From NCBI GenBank assembly GCA_003248315.1, contig QKWM01000004.1, positions 4,151,001-4,215,000 on the forward strand: a stretch of 64,000 nucleotides of DNA. The letters run 5' to 3'. The translations under genes and the position numbers were made by a program. Under the pieces are notes generated by a model. That model searched no databases. It saw only the letters and a program-made list of their open reading frames with translations, and was not told the DNA's origin. This stretch comes from Streptomyces sp. SW4 (GTDB lineage: Bacteria; Actinomycetota; Actinomycetes; Streptomycetales; Streptomycetaceae). The first letter of the stretch is position 1. Each line of letters starts with the position of its first letter. Below, piece by piece: positions 49,222-58,633 of this stretch.

Positions 49222-50279
49222 ATGACGCCCTTCCGCAGCAAGCGCTTGCCGGGTTCCGGCAGAACCCTGGCCGCCGTCCTCGGCCTGGTCGCCGCCCTGG
49301 CCCTCGGCACGGCGGGGAGACGCACGCCGCCGTCCCGCCGGACGACCGGGCGGCGGACGCCTCCCGCTTCGCCGACCGGCCGCACGGCTTCGCCTCCCTC
49401 GCCGGCGGCACCACCGGCGGCGCGGGCGGGAAGGTCGTCACCGTCACCGACCAGGCCGCGCTGGAGAGGTACGCGGCGGCCGAGGGGCCGTACGTGATCC
49501 GGGTGGCGGGCACGATCGCCGTGGAGCCGTTCGGCAAGGAGATCGTGGTCGGCTCGGACAAGACGGTCGTCGGCGTCGGCACCACCGGCGAGATCGTCCA
49601 CGGCGAGCTGCATCTGAACCCCGGCACGCACAACGTGATCATCCGCAACCTGACGATCCGCGACTCGGCGGTCGAGGGCGACTGGGACTGCAAGAGCACC
49701 GACTTCGACGGCATCCAGATGGACACGGTCCACCACGTGTGGGTCGACCACAACCGCTTCTCGCGGATCTGCGACGGGCAGCTCGACGTCCGCAAGGACA
49801 GCGAGTACGTCACCGTCTCCTACAACCGGTTCGAGAACAACAACAAGACCTTCGGGCTGGGCTGGACGGACCACGTCCGCACCCAGATCACCATCGACCA
49901 CAACTGGTTCGCGCACACCAAGCAGCGCAACCCGTCCGTGGACAACGCCGCCTACGCGCACCTCTACAACAACTACCTGACCGCCCAGGCCGACCCGGGC
50001 GACCCCGTGTGGACGTACGGGAACTGGTCGCGCGGCGCCACGAAGATGGTCATCGAGAACAGCTACTACCGGGACGTCCAGCACCCCTACCAGGCGGACG
50101 CGACCGCCGAACTGGTGCAGCGCGGCTCGGTCCTGAGGAACACCACGGGCCGCCACGACACCCGCGGCACCGCCTTCGACCCGCGGGACTTCTACGCCTA
50201 CCGGCTAGACCCGGCGGCGGCCGTACCGGCGCTGGTCGAGCGCTTCTCCGGGCCGCAGGAGCGGCTCGGCGCCTCCTGA
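49222..50279 (+). CDS. Secreted pectate lyase (PL1)
   Basis: About 353 residues with an N-terminal signal peptide (RTLAAVLGLVAALALGTAG, cleavage near HAA). The parallel beta-helix of PL1 shows VIIRNLTIRDS, DFDGIQMDTVHHVWVDHNRFS (the vWiDHn calcium-site motif), DGQLDVRKDSEYVTVSYNRFENNNKTFGLGW and KQRNPSVDNAAYAHLYNNYL with the catalytic Arg. It cleaves polygalacturonate by beta-elimination outside the cell. One lost G near 49316 breaks the frame in the signal region. The ATG at 49222 follows GGGGAGCCGCC. It lies 34 bases after the GH43 stop on the same strand. Confidence 0.9.
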
Positions 50280-50338
50280 CCCCCACGCGTTCAGCACGTT
50301 CACCCCGTTCGTTGGATCCAGAAGAAGAGAGCCGACCG

Positions 50339-51687
50339 ATGAAGACCAGCATTCGCAGAAGCAGGCGTGCCGTGCTCGCCGTCGCCCTGGGGTCCGTCCT
50401 CGCCCTGACCGCCACCGCCTGCGGCGACGACGGCAGCGGTGTGGGCGGTGACAAGGGCGCCGAGGGCAGCGGCAAGGGGAAGATCGTCTTCTGGGACAAC
50501 AACGGTGGCGTCCGCACCGACGTCTGGAAGGAGATCATCGCCGACTTCGAGAAGGTCCACCCGGACATCGACGTCGAGTACGTCGGGATCGCCGCCACCG
50601 AGTACCAGTCCAAGGTGGACACCGCCATCCAGGCCGGCGGCCTGCCCGACGTCGGCGGTGTCGGCGCGGCGATGCTGGCCGGGTTCGCCGCCCAGGGCGC
50701 GCTGGAGCCGCTGGACGGGCGGGTGGCGAAGTCGTCGCTGAACGGCAGGCTCAACAAGGACATGGTCGCGTCGCTGAAGGCCGCCGGCGGCGGCGACGGC
50801 ACCCTGTACTCGGTGCCGACCTCCGCCAACAACGGCGTCCTGTACTACCGCACCGACCTGTTCGAGAAGGCGGGGCTGGAGGCGCCGACCACGTGGGAGG
50901 CGTTCTTCGAGGCCGCGGAGAAGCTCACGAACAAGGGCAGGAACGAGTTCGGGTACACCATCCGGGGCGGCGCCGGGTCCATCGCCCAGGCCCTCGACGC
51001 GATGTACGGGCAGTCCGGCATCACCTCGTTCTGGACGAGAGCGGCAAGAAGACCACGCTCAACGACCCGAAGAACGTCGAGGCGCTGGAGAAGTACGCCG
51101 GTCTGTTCAAGAAGGTCACGCCGGCCGCCGACCTCAACAACGACTTCACCAAGATGGTCGCCCAGTGGGACTCCGGCCAGATCGGCATGCTCAACCACAA
51201 CCTGGGCTCCTACCAGGATCACGTCAAGGCGCTCGGGACGGAGAAGTTCCGCGGCATTCCGCAGCCGACCGGGCCCGGCGGCAAGCGGGTGCAGGTGTCC
51301 AACCCGGTCGACGGGCTCGGGCTGTTCAAGACCTCGAAGAACAAGGAGGCCGCCTGGACGTTCGTCGAGTTCGCCGTCTCGCACGAGGCGAACTCGAAGT
51401 TCAACGAGTCGGCGGGGCAGGTGCCGGCCAACAACGACGCGGCGAAGGACGCCTGGGTGTCGAAGGCGGAGCCCACGAAGCTGGCGGCCCAGGCGCTGTC
51501 GGACGGCTCGACGACGATCGTGCAGCTGCCGTACTACCTGCCGGACTGGAACACGATCTCCAAGGCCGACAACGAGCCGAACTTCCAGAAGGTGCTGCTC
51601 GGGAAGTTGAGCGCGAAGGCGTTCCTGGACGGCATGGCCGAGCAGCTGAACGAGGCGCAGGCCGAGTGGGACGAGCAGAAGGGCTGA
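50339..51687 (+). CDS. Sugar ABC transporter substrate-binding lipoprotein
   Basis: About 449 residues. The lipoprotein signal ends LALTATACGDD with the lipobox Cys near residue 29. The family 1 binding-protein fold reads KIVFWDNNGGVRTDVWKEIIADFEKVHPDIDVEYVGI, YSVPTSANNGVLYYRTDLFEKAGLEAPTTWEAF and NPVDGLGLFKTSKNKEAAWTFVEFAVS. One lost G near 51034 (TGGGACGAG) breaks the frame. The ATG at 50339 follows AGAAGAGAGCCGACC. Of the two importers here this one fits the permeases at 43.9-45.7 kb, which have no binding protein beside them. A hairpin follows the gene. Confidence 0.9.
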
Positions 51688-51697
51688 CCGCTTCCCG

Positions 51698-51740
51698 CCC
51701 GGGGCGGTCCGCGGCCCGGCGCGCCGCCGACCGCCCCGGG
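51698..51740 (+). terminator. Hairpin after the binding-protein gene
   Basis: CCCGGGGCGGTC (51698-51709) pairs with GACCGCCCCGGG (51729-51740). The 19-base loop contains its own GC palindrome. It may reduce transcription into the esterase gene. Confidence 0.65.
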
Positions 51741-51805
51741 GCCGGGCGCGCGGCCGCGCGCCCCTGGCCATGACTCCTCCCTCCACCACGGAAAGGTGTG
51801 CTCGC

Positions 51806-52591
51806 GTGTCCGTCAGCAGACGACAGATCGCCGCCGTCGCCGCCGCCGTCCCGGTCGCCCTCGCGGCCGGGGGCACGGCCCATGCCGGCAGGTCCCGCAC
51901 GCTCTACCTCGCCGGCGACTCCACCGCCGCGCAGAAATACGCCGACGCCGCGCCGGAAACGGGGTGGGGCATGGCCCTCCCGTTCTTCCTGAGCGACCGG
52001 CTCCGCGTCGCCAACCACGCCGTGAACGGGCGGAGTTCGAAGAGCTTCGCCGACGAAGGGCGGCTGGAGGCGATCCTCGGGGAGATCCGGGCCGGGGACC
52101 TGCTCGTCGTCCAGTTCGCGCACAACGACGAGAAGAAGGAGGACCCCGCCCGGTACACCGAGCCCTGGACGACGTACCAGGCGTATCTGCGGAGGTACGT
52201 CGACGGGGCCAGGGCGCGCGGCGCACGGCCCGTGCTGGCGACGCCCGTGGAGCGGCGCCGGTTCGACGCGGCCGGGACCGCGCTGCCGAGCCACGGGGAG
52301 TATCCGGCGGCGATGCGGGCGCTCGCCGCCGAGGAGGGCGTGGCGCTGCTGGACGTGCAGACGCTGTCGCTGGCGCTGTGGCAGCGGCTCGGTCCGGAGG
52401 CGACCAAGGCGTACTTCAACTGGACGCCCACCGAGCAGGACAACACCCACTTCAACCCGCCCGGCGCGATCGAGGCGGCCCGGCTCGTCGCACGGGAGCT
52501 GCTGCGCACCGGGGTGCTGGAGCGCCGGGACGTGCGCCGGCTGGACGAGGAGATCCCCGGGGACCGGATCACCTGGCCCGCACCTTCGTGA
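51806..52591 (+). CDS. Secreted rhamnogalacturonan acetylesterase (CE12, SGNH hydrolase)
   Basis: Intact 261-residue protein. The GTG at 51806 follows GGAAAGGTGTGCTCGC. The short signal peptide is SRRQIAAVAAAVPVALAAGGTAHA. SGNH blocks are LYLAGDSTAAQ (catalytic Ser39), the glycine region GWGMALPFFL, VQFAHNDEKKE (oxyanion Asn) and TEQDNTHFNPPGA (catalytic Asp-His). This arrangement, with KYFNWTP-like spacing before the Asp, is that of rhamnogalacturonan acetylesterases such as YesT/RhgT. It removes acetyl esters from pectin backbones so lyases can act. A pectate lyase gene follows 25 bases later. Confidence 0.9.
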   Translation: MSVSRRQIAAVAAAVPVALAAGGTAHAGRSRTLYLAGDSTAAQKYADAAPETGWGMALPFFLSDRLRVANHAVNGRSSKSFADEGRLEAILGEIRAGDLLVVQFAHNDEKKEDPARYTEPWTTYQAYLRRYVDGARARGARPVLATPVERRRFDAAGTALPSHGEYPAAMRALAAEEGVALLDVQTLSLALWQRLGPEATKAYFNWTPTEQDNTHFNPPGAIEAARLVARELLRTGVLERRDVRRLDEEIPGDRITWPAPS

Positions 52592-52616
52592 CACCCCTCG
52601 GAAGGAGAGCCGCACC

Positions 52617-53960
52617 ATGAACAGACGTGACAGAAGAGACGGACAGGGATGGCATGGGCATGCCATGAAGAGAGCCGGGGTGCTCGCCGGCTGCACCGCC
52701 CTCGTCCTGGCCCTCACCGGGACCACCGCCCAGGCACGCCCCGCGCACGGGGACCCCGCCCGGGCGACCCTGCCGGCCGGCGACGGCTGGGGATCGTACG
52801 GGTCCGGGACCACCGGCGGGGCCGCCGCCGACCGGGAGCACGTGTTCACCGTCCGCACCTGGGCCGAGTTCCGGGCCGCGCTGACCGCCGGCGGCAGCGG
52901 GCCCAGGATCATCAAGGTCAAGGGCATGATCGACGCCGTCCCCGACGGCTGCGACGCCTTCGCCGTGCCCGGATACGACTTCGGCGCCTACCTGGAGAAG
53001 TACGCCCCCGAGACCTGGGGGCTCGACACCGACCTGAGCGCCGAGCCCGACGACAGCCCCGAGGGGCTGCGCCGCGCCTCCGCCGCCCGCCAGGACCGGG
53101 CCGTCAAGGCGGACGTGCCCGCGAACACCACGATCATCGGCGTCGGCCGGAACGCCGGATTCAAGGGCGCCTCCCTCCAGCTGAGGGGCGTGGACAACGT
53201 CATCGTCCGCAACCTGACCCTCGAGAGCCCCGTGGACTGCTTCCCGCAGTGGGACCCCACCGACGGGGCGAAGGGCAACTGGAACTCCGAGTACGACAGC
53301 GTGGTCGTGCACGGCTCCGCACACGTCTGGCTGGACCACAACACCTTCACCGACGGCGAGCACCCCGACAGCGCGGCGCCCACCCACTTCGGCATGCTCT
53401 ACCAGCAGCACGACGGCCAGCTCGACATCGTGCGCGGCGCCGACCACGTCACCGCCTCCTGGAACGTCTTCACCGAACACGACAAGACGATCCTCATCGG
53501 CAACAGCGACGGCGAGTCGGCCGCCGCCGTCGACCGCGGCCGCCTGAAGGTGACGTTCCACCACAACCTGTTCCACGACCTCGTCGAGCGCGCACCCCGG
53601 GTCCGCTTCGGGCAGGTCGACGTCTACAACAACCACTTCGTGGCCGGAAAGACGTACTCCTACAGCTTCGGCATCGGCAAGGAGTCCCAGCTCGTCGCCG
53701 AGCACAACGCGTTCACGCTGCCCGAGGGCACGAGCCCCGCGAAGATCCTCAAGCGGTGGAACGACGCGCCGGTCACCGCCGCCCACAACCGGGTCGACGG
53801 CCGCGCCACCGACCTGATCGCCGCCCACAACGCCGAGAACCCGGCCACGCCCCTCAGGTCCGGCGCGGGCTGGACGCCCACCCTGCGCACCACGGTCCAC
53901 CCGGCGTGGGCCGTGCCGGCGGTCGTCGCCCACGGCGCCGGCGCCGGCCGCCTGCGCTGA
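52617..53960 (+). CDS. Secreted pectate lyase (PL1, larger form)
   Basis: Intact 447-residue enzyme with a signal peptide (KRAGVLAGCTALVLALTGTTAQA). The PL1 core has VRTWAEFRAALTAGGSGPRIIKVKG, TTIIGVGRNAGFKGASLQLRG, VIVRNLTLESP, EYDSVVVHGSAHVWLDHNTF and the ERAPRVRFGQVDVYNNHF block with the catalytic Arg. It is longer than the PL1 at 49.2 kb and shares little outside the core, so they may prefer different degrees of methylation. The ATG follows GGAAGGAGAGCCGCACC. It lies between CE12 and CE8 esterase genes, all on one strand. Confidence 0.92.
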   Translation: MNRRDRRDGQGWHGHAMKRAGVLAGCTALVLALTGTTAQARPAHGDPARATLPAGDGWGSYGSGTTGGAAADREHVFTVRTWAEFRAALTAGGSGPRIIKVKGMIDAVPDGCDAFAVPGYDFGAYLEKYAPETWGLDTDLSAEPDDSPEGLRRASAARQDRAVKADVPANTTIIGVGRNAGFKGASLQLRGVDNVIVRNLTLESPVDCFPQWDPTDGAKGNWNSEYDSVVVHGSAHVWLDHNTFTDGEHPDSAAPTHFGMLYQQHDGQLDIVRGADHVTASWNVFTEHDKTILIGNSDGESAAAVDRGRLKVTFHHNLFHDLVERAPRVRFGQVDVYNNHFVAGKTYSYSFGIGKESQLVAEHNAFTLPEGTSPAKILKRWNDAPVTAAHNRVDGRATDLIAAHNAENPATPLRSGAGWTPTLRTTVHPAWAVPAVVAHGAGAGRLR

Positions 53961-53961
53961 C

Positions 53962-53988
53962 CACCGCCCGGCCCCGGGCCGGGCGGTG
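53962..53988 (+). terminator. Hairpin between pectate lyase and pectinesterase genes
   Basis: CACCGCCCGGCCC (53962-53974) and GGGCCGGGCGGTG (53976-53988) pair completely around one base. It starts two bases after the pectate lyase stop and may act as a partial terminator. Confidence 0.7.
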
Positions 53989-54031
53989 CGCACCGCCCCG
54001 GCCCGGCACCCCACCGTCAAGGAGCACCCGC

Positions 54032-55146
54032 ATGCACCGACCCGCCCCTCGCGCCGCGGCTTCCTCCGGGCGACCGCCGGCGCGGGCACCGCCCTCGCCC
54101 TCACCGCGGGGCCCGCCTCGGCCGCGGCCGACGCGCACCCCTTCGGCCGGCTCGGCTCACCGGCCGCCCGCCGCACGGCGCGGACCCTGTACGTCGACCC
54201 GCACGGCCGGGGCGACTTCACCTCCGTCCAGGCCGCGGTCACCGCCGCCGACGGCAGCGGCTGGACCCTGGTGCTGGCACCCGGCGTCTACCGGGAGACG
54301 GTCGTCGTCGACACCGGCCGCACGGACATGACCTGGATCGGCGCCGGCGGGGACCCGCGCGACGTCGTCGTCGTGTACGACAACGCGGCCGGCACCCCCA
54401 GGCCCGGCGGAGGCACCTACGGCACCAGCGGCTCGGCCACCACCACCCTGCGCGCCGACGGCTTCACCGCCCGCCGCGTCACCTTCGCCAACGACTGGCT
54501 GCGCGCCGACCACCCCGGCTTCAGCGGCACCCAGGCCGTGGCCGTCAAGGTGATGGGGGACCGCTCGGCCTTCCACCACTGCCGCTTCCTCGGCCACCAG
54601 GACACCCTGTACGCCGACAGCCGCGACGCGAGCCTCTTCGCCCGCCAGTACTACGGCCACTGCTACGTCGAAGGGGACGTCGACTTCGTCTTCGGGCGGG
54701 CGACCGCGGTCTACGAGCACTGCCACTTCCGCACCCTGACCCGCACCGACCTCTCCGGCGCCCCGTACGGCTTCGTGTTCGCGCCGTCCACCGTGGGCCC
54801 CAACCCGCGCGGCTACCTGGTCACCCGCGGCCGCGTCACCAGCGAGGCCCCCGACGGCCACTACAAACTGGCCCGTCCCTGGGTGCCCAGCTCCGACCCC
54901 ACCGCCCGGCCCATGCTCACCGTGCGCGACACCCACCTGGGCCCGGGCATCGACGCGGTCGCGCCCTACGCCGACATGCGCGACGCCCACCCCTGGCAGG
55001 ACCAGCGCTTCCGGGAGTACCGCAACACCGGCCCCGGCGCCGCCGTCACCGTCCCCGCGAACCGGCCCCAGCTCACCCGCGCCGAGGCGGCCTCCCACAC
55101 CAGGGAGGCGTACCTCGGCGACTGGCGGCCGTACGACCGCCGGTGA
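54032..55146 (+). CDS. Secreted pectinesterase (CE8), Tat signal
   Basis: About 371 residues. Family landmarks are all present: GDFTSVQAAVTAA, PGVYRETVVVD, FSGTQAVAVKVMGD (first Gln), FLGHQDTLYADS (QD with catalytic Asp), GDVDFVFGRA (second catalytic Asp) and KLARPW (Arg). It de-esterifies methylated pectin, which prepares it for pectate lyases. The N-terminus RPSRRGFLRATAGAG is a twin-arginine signal. It joins the ATG at 54032 (after AAGGAGCACCCGC) only if one C is restored near 54042. It ends eight bases from the convergent PBP gene. Confidence 0.9.
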
Positions 55147-55153
55147 CCGGCGG

Positions 55154-56608
55154 CTACCCGGCGAGCGCCGCCTCCATCATCGCCTTGGCCACGGGCGCGG
55201 CCAGGCCGTTGCCGCTGACCTCGGAGCGGGCCGCGTCGGACTGCTCGATGATGACCGCCACGGCCACCTCCCGGTCCGACGAACCGGACGCGGCGTAGGA
55301 CGTGAACCAGGCGTAGGGCGTCTTGCTGTTGTTCTCGCCGTGCTGGGCCGTGCCCGTCTTGCCGCCCACGGTCGCGCCGGGGATCTGCGCGTTCGACCCG
55401 GTGCCCTTCTGGACCACCGTCTGCATCGCCGACTGCAGCTGGCGGGCCGTGTCGGCGCCGACGATCCGCTTCGCGTCCGCGTCGGAGTAGTCCTGAAGGA
55501 CGTCGCCGCCGCTGTCGGTGATCTGCGAGACCATGTGCGGGGAGACCAGCTCGCCGCCGTTGGCGATCGCCGCCGACACCATGGCCATCTGCAGCGGGGT
55601 CGCCGTCACGTCGAACTGGCCGATGCCCGTCAGGGCCGTCGACGGCCGGTTCATGTCCTTCGGGTAGACGCTGGTGTAGGCCCGCACCGGCACGTCCTGC
55701 GTCTCGTCGTTGAACCCGAACTTCTCGGCCATCGCCCGGACCTTGTCCTGGCCGAGGTCGACGGCCATCTTGGCGAAGACGTTGTTGCAGGAGTACTGGA
55801 GCGCGGTGCGGATCGTGGCGTTCTCGCAGGGCGCGGCGGGGTTCTCGTTGGTCAGGTCCGTCACCGTGTCCGGCAGCGTGTACGGGTCCGGGCTGTCGGT
55901 CCGCTCGTCCACCGAGCCGTACAGCCCGTCCTCCAGCGCGGCGGCCGCGACGACCAGCTTGAACGTCGAGCCGGGCGGCAGCGGCTGGCGCAGCGCGCGG
56001 TTGGTCAGCGGCTTGTCCGGGTCCTCGGTGAGCCGCTCCCAGGCCTCACCGGCGGTGTTGGCGCCGGCCAGCGACCCGGGGTCGTACGACGGGGTCGACA
56101 CCACGGCGAGGATCCGGCCGGTCTTCGGGTCGATCGCGACGGCCGCGCCCTTGGTGTCGCCGAGCGCCTCGTAACCGGCCTTCTGCACCGCCGGGTCGAT
56201 CGTGGTGACCACGTTGCCCGGCTCGGCCCGGCGGTTGGTGATCGTGTCCATCACGGTCTTCAGCCGGGGGTCGGTGCCGTTGAGCACGTCCTCGTAGATG
56301 CCCTCCAGCTGGGTCGGTGCGTACGCCTGCGAGGCGAAGCCCGTCACCGCCGCGTACAGCTCGCCGTTCTTGTACGTGCGCTTGTACGCGAGGTCGCCCC
56401 CTTCCGTGCGTGCCGAGCCGGTGATCGACTCACCGGCCACGATGATGTTCCCCAGCGGCTCCGCGTACGTCTCGATCGCGTTGCGCCGGTTCTCCTTGTC
56501 GTCCGCGAGCGCCTGGCCGTCGTAGAACTGCACCCAGGTCGCCCTGACCAGCAGAGCGAACACCAGGAGCAGGGTGAAGACCGAGGCGCGCCTGATCGTC
56601 TTGTTCAT
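55154..56608 (-). CDS. pbpA: Class B penicillin-binding protein (PBP2/PbpA type)
   Basis: Intact 484-residue membrane-anchored transpeptidase for peptidoglycan cross-linking. One N-terminal helix (SVFTLLLVFALLVRATWVQF) precedes a short dimerisation domain. The catalytic triad motifs are S214-T-F-K217 (PPGSTFKLV), S273-C-N275 (QYSCNNVF) and K417-T-G419 (GGKTGTAQHG). The small size and the lack of PASTA domains match actinobacterial PbpA. As streptomycetes have several copies, this is probably a paralogue rather than the pbpA next to rodA. Start ATG 56608. No frame breaks. The two-component system lies upstream on the same strand. Confidence 0.92.
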   Translation of the reverse strand: MNKTIRRASVFTLLLVFALLVRATWVQFYDGQALADDKENRRNAIETYAEPLGNIIVAGESITGSARTEGGDLAYKRTYKNGELYAAVTGFASQAYAPTQLEGIYEDVLNGTDPRLKTVMDTITNRRAEPGNVVTTIDPAVQKAGYEALGDTKGAAVAIDPKTGRILAVVSTPSYDPGSLAGANTAGEAWERLTEDPDKPLTNRALRQPLPPGSTFKLVVAAAALEDGLYGSVDERTDSPDPYTLPDTVTDLTNENPAAPCENATIRTALQYSCNNVFAKMAVDLGQDKVRAMAEKFGFNDETQDVPVRAYTSVYPKDMNRPSTALTGIGQFDVTATPLQMAMVSAAIANGGELVSPHMVSQITDSGGDVLQDYSDADAKRIVGADTARQLQSAMQTVVQKGTGSNAQIPGATVGGKTGTAQHGENNSKTPYAWFTSYAASGSSDREVAVAVIIEQSDAARSEVSGNGLAAPVAKAMMEAALAG

Positions 56609-56672
56609 CCCGATGACTGGACGAACGGACGGTGGCGATTCGTTCCCTTCCCTCCGGATCCCGCCGGATTTC

Positions 56673-57329
56673 TCATGCTCCGTTCATGAAGCCCGCCTCG
56701 TAGGCGCGGATCACCGCCTGGGTGCGGTCCCGGCTGCCGGTCTTCGCCAGCACCGACGCCACGTGCGTCTTCACGGTGGCCGGGCCGACGCCCATCCGCT
56801 CCGCGATCTCCGCGTTGGTCAGCCCCGTCGCCATCAGGCGCAGCACCTCGGCCTCGCGCCCCGTCAGCCGCGCCGCCCACGGCGGCGGCGCCGGGTGGGC
56901 GCGCGCGTGCTCGGCCGCCAGGGTCCGTACGGCCGACGGGAACAGCAGGGTGTCGCTGCGCGCCACCAGCCGCACGGCCTGCACGAGGGTGTCGGCGTCG
57001 GCGCGCTTGAGCAGGAAGCCGGCGGCGCCGGCGCGCAGCGCGTCGTACACGTAGGCGTCGTTCTCGAACGTGGTCACGACGACGATCCGGGGCGGGTCGG
57101 GGAGCGTGGCGAGGATCTGCTCGGTGGCGCGGATGCCGTCGATGCCGGGCATCCGCACGTCCATCAGGACGACGTCGGGCCGCGTCCGGCGGACCACGGA
57201 CACCGCCTCGGCACCGGAGGCGGCCTCGCCGGCGACCTCCAGGCCGGGCTCGGCGGACAGGATGGCGCGCAGGGCGGTGCGCACCATGCGCTCGTCGTCG
57301 GCGAGGACGATCCTGATCGGCGTGGTCAT
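56673..57329 (-). CDS. NarL/FixJ-family response regulator
   Basis: Intact 218-residue regulator. The receiver domain begins IRIVLADDERMVRTALRAIL, has the phospho-acceptor Asp in PDVVLMDVRMPGIDG and the conserved Lys in GFLLKRAD. The LuxR-type helix-turn-helix is LTGREAEVLRLMATGLTNAEIAERMGVGPATVKTHVASVLAKTG. The ATG overlaps the kinase stop by four bases, fixing it as the partner of that kinase. Targets unknown. The PBP gene 64 bases downstream on the same strand could be one, or simply a neighbour. Confidence 0.93.
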   Translation of the reverse strand: MTTPIRIVLADDERMVRTALRAILSAEPGLEVAGEAASGAEAVSVVRRTRPDVVLMDVRMPGIDGIRATEQILATLPDPPRIVVVTTFENDAYVYDALRAGAAGFLLKRADADTLVQAVRLVARSDTLLFPSAVRTLAAEHARAHPAPPPWAARLTGREAEVLRLMATGLTNAEIAERMGVGPATVKTHVASVLAKTGSRDRTQAVIRAYEAGFMNGA

Positions 57330-58633
57330 GCGGGTCCCTTCCCGAGGGGGTCCTCGGCCGCGCCGGCGGCCCGGTGGGCGGCGCCCGGCCACGGCAGGCG
57401 GACGTGCAGCCGCCACGTCCCCGCCGCGGCGCCCGCCCGCGCCTCGCCGCCCAGCAGCCGGGCGCGGTCGGCGATGCCGCGCAGCCCGTGGCCGCCGCCG
57501 GGCCGGGAGGCGGGGGCGTCGCCGACCGGGTTCTCCACGGTGATCTCCAGGTGGGTGCCCGTGGCCGCGATCCGCAGGGTCACGGCGGTGCGCCCGCCGC
57601 CGTGCCGGAGCGCGTTGCTCAGCCCCTCCTGCACGATCCGGTAGGCCTCCCGGGAGATCAGCGGCGCGAGCGCGCCGGGGTCCGCCGTCACGGTCGCCGT
57701 CACCCGCGCACCGGCCGCCCGGGTGCGGCGCAGCAGGCCGTCCAGGTCGTCGGCGAGGGTGGGCGCGGGAGCCGTCCCCGGGGCGCTCCCGGCGTCGCCC
57801 TCGCGCAGCACGCCCAGCACGGCGTCGAGTTCGCCGACCGTGCGCCGGGTGGTGTCCTCGATCGCGGCGAGGGCCTCGCGCACGAACTCCGGGTCGGTGT
57901 CGAGCAGCCGCCGCGCCGCGCCCGCCTGGAGCGTGACCGCGCTCAGCGCGTGCCCGACGGAGTCGTGCAGTTCCCGCGCGAGCCGGTTGCGCACGGCCAG
58001 GTCGGCGGCGCGCGCCTCGGCCGCGGCGAGCCGGTCCTCGGGACAGGGACCGAGCAGCGCGGGCGCCCATCGCGCCAGCAGCGCCCCGCAGCCCGCGGCG
58101 CACCCGGCGAGCGCGACCAGCACGGCCACGCCCGCGACCGGGGCCAGGGCGAGCGCCCAGGGCCGGCCGAAGGCCTCCGGCAGGCCGATCACGCTGTCGC
58201 GCAGACCGGCGAAGAACGGCAGCACGATCAGCACCCCGGCGAACGGCGGCACGGCCAGCGACATCCCCGCGACGATCCCGCCGACGCCCAGGTGCAGGGT
58301 GTACCAGGCCGCCGTCCTGCCCTTCTCGCCCCGGGTCCGGGCCGGCCCGTAGGCCAGCCGGTCCGCGTCGACCCCGCACAGCCAGCGCACCGCCGCGGCC
58401 TCCAGCGGCCGGGTCAGCGGGAACAGCGAGGTCAGCGCGGCCAGCGGCAATCCCACGGCGAACGCGGCCAGTTGCACCGGGAACGAGCCGAAGGCGACCG
58501 GGTCGCCGACGAGCGGCCCGATGACGACCTCGCCGACGAGGACGTACGGCATGGCCAGCGCGCCGCCCAGGACCAGATGGACCCAGCGCAGCCGGGCCCG
58601 CCGGCCGAACAGCGCCCGGGCGGACGCCCTCAC
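57326..58633 (-). CDS. Sensor histidine kinase (HisKA_3 type)
   Basis: Intact 435-residue membrane kinase. Five or six helices in the first 230 residues include WVHLVLGGALAMPYVLVGEVVIGPLV, LAAFAVGLPLAALTSLF, GGIVAGMSLAVPPFAGVLIVLPFF and VAVLVALAGCAAGCGALLA. The phospho-accepting His lies in RNRLARELHDSVGHALSAVTLQAGAARRLL. The ATPase domain has ISREAYRIVQEGLSNALRHGGG and GGGHGLRGIADRARLLGG. The sensor sheds no large extracellular domain, so it may detect membrane state. The GTG at 58633 overlaps the stop of the membrane-protein gene. Confidence 0.92.
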   Translation of the reverse strand: MRASARALFGRRARLRWVHLVLGGALAMPYVLVGEVVIGPLVGDPVAFGSFPVQLAAFAVGLPLAALTSLFPLTRPLEAAAVRWLCGVDADRLAYGPARTRGEKGRTAAWYTLHLGVGGIVAGMSLAVPPFAGVLIVLPFFAGLRDSVIGLPEAFGRPWALALAPVAGVAVLVALAGCAAGCGALLARWAPALLGPCPEDRLAAAEARAADLAVRNRLARELHDSVGHALSAVTLQAGAARRLLDTDPEFVREALAAIEDTTRRTVGELDAVLGVLREGDAGSAPGTAPAPTLADDLDGLLRRTRAAGARVTATVTADPGALAPLISREAYRIVQEGLSNALRHGGGRTAVTLRIAATGTHLEITVENPVGDAPASRPGGGHGLRGIADRARLLGGEARAGAAAGTWRLHVRLPWPGAAHRAAGAAEDPLGKGPA

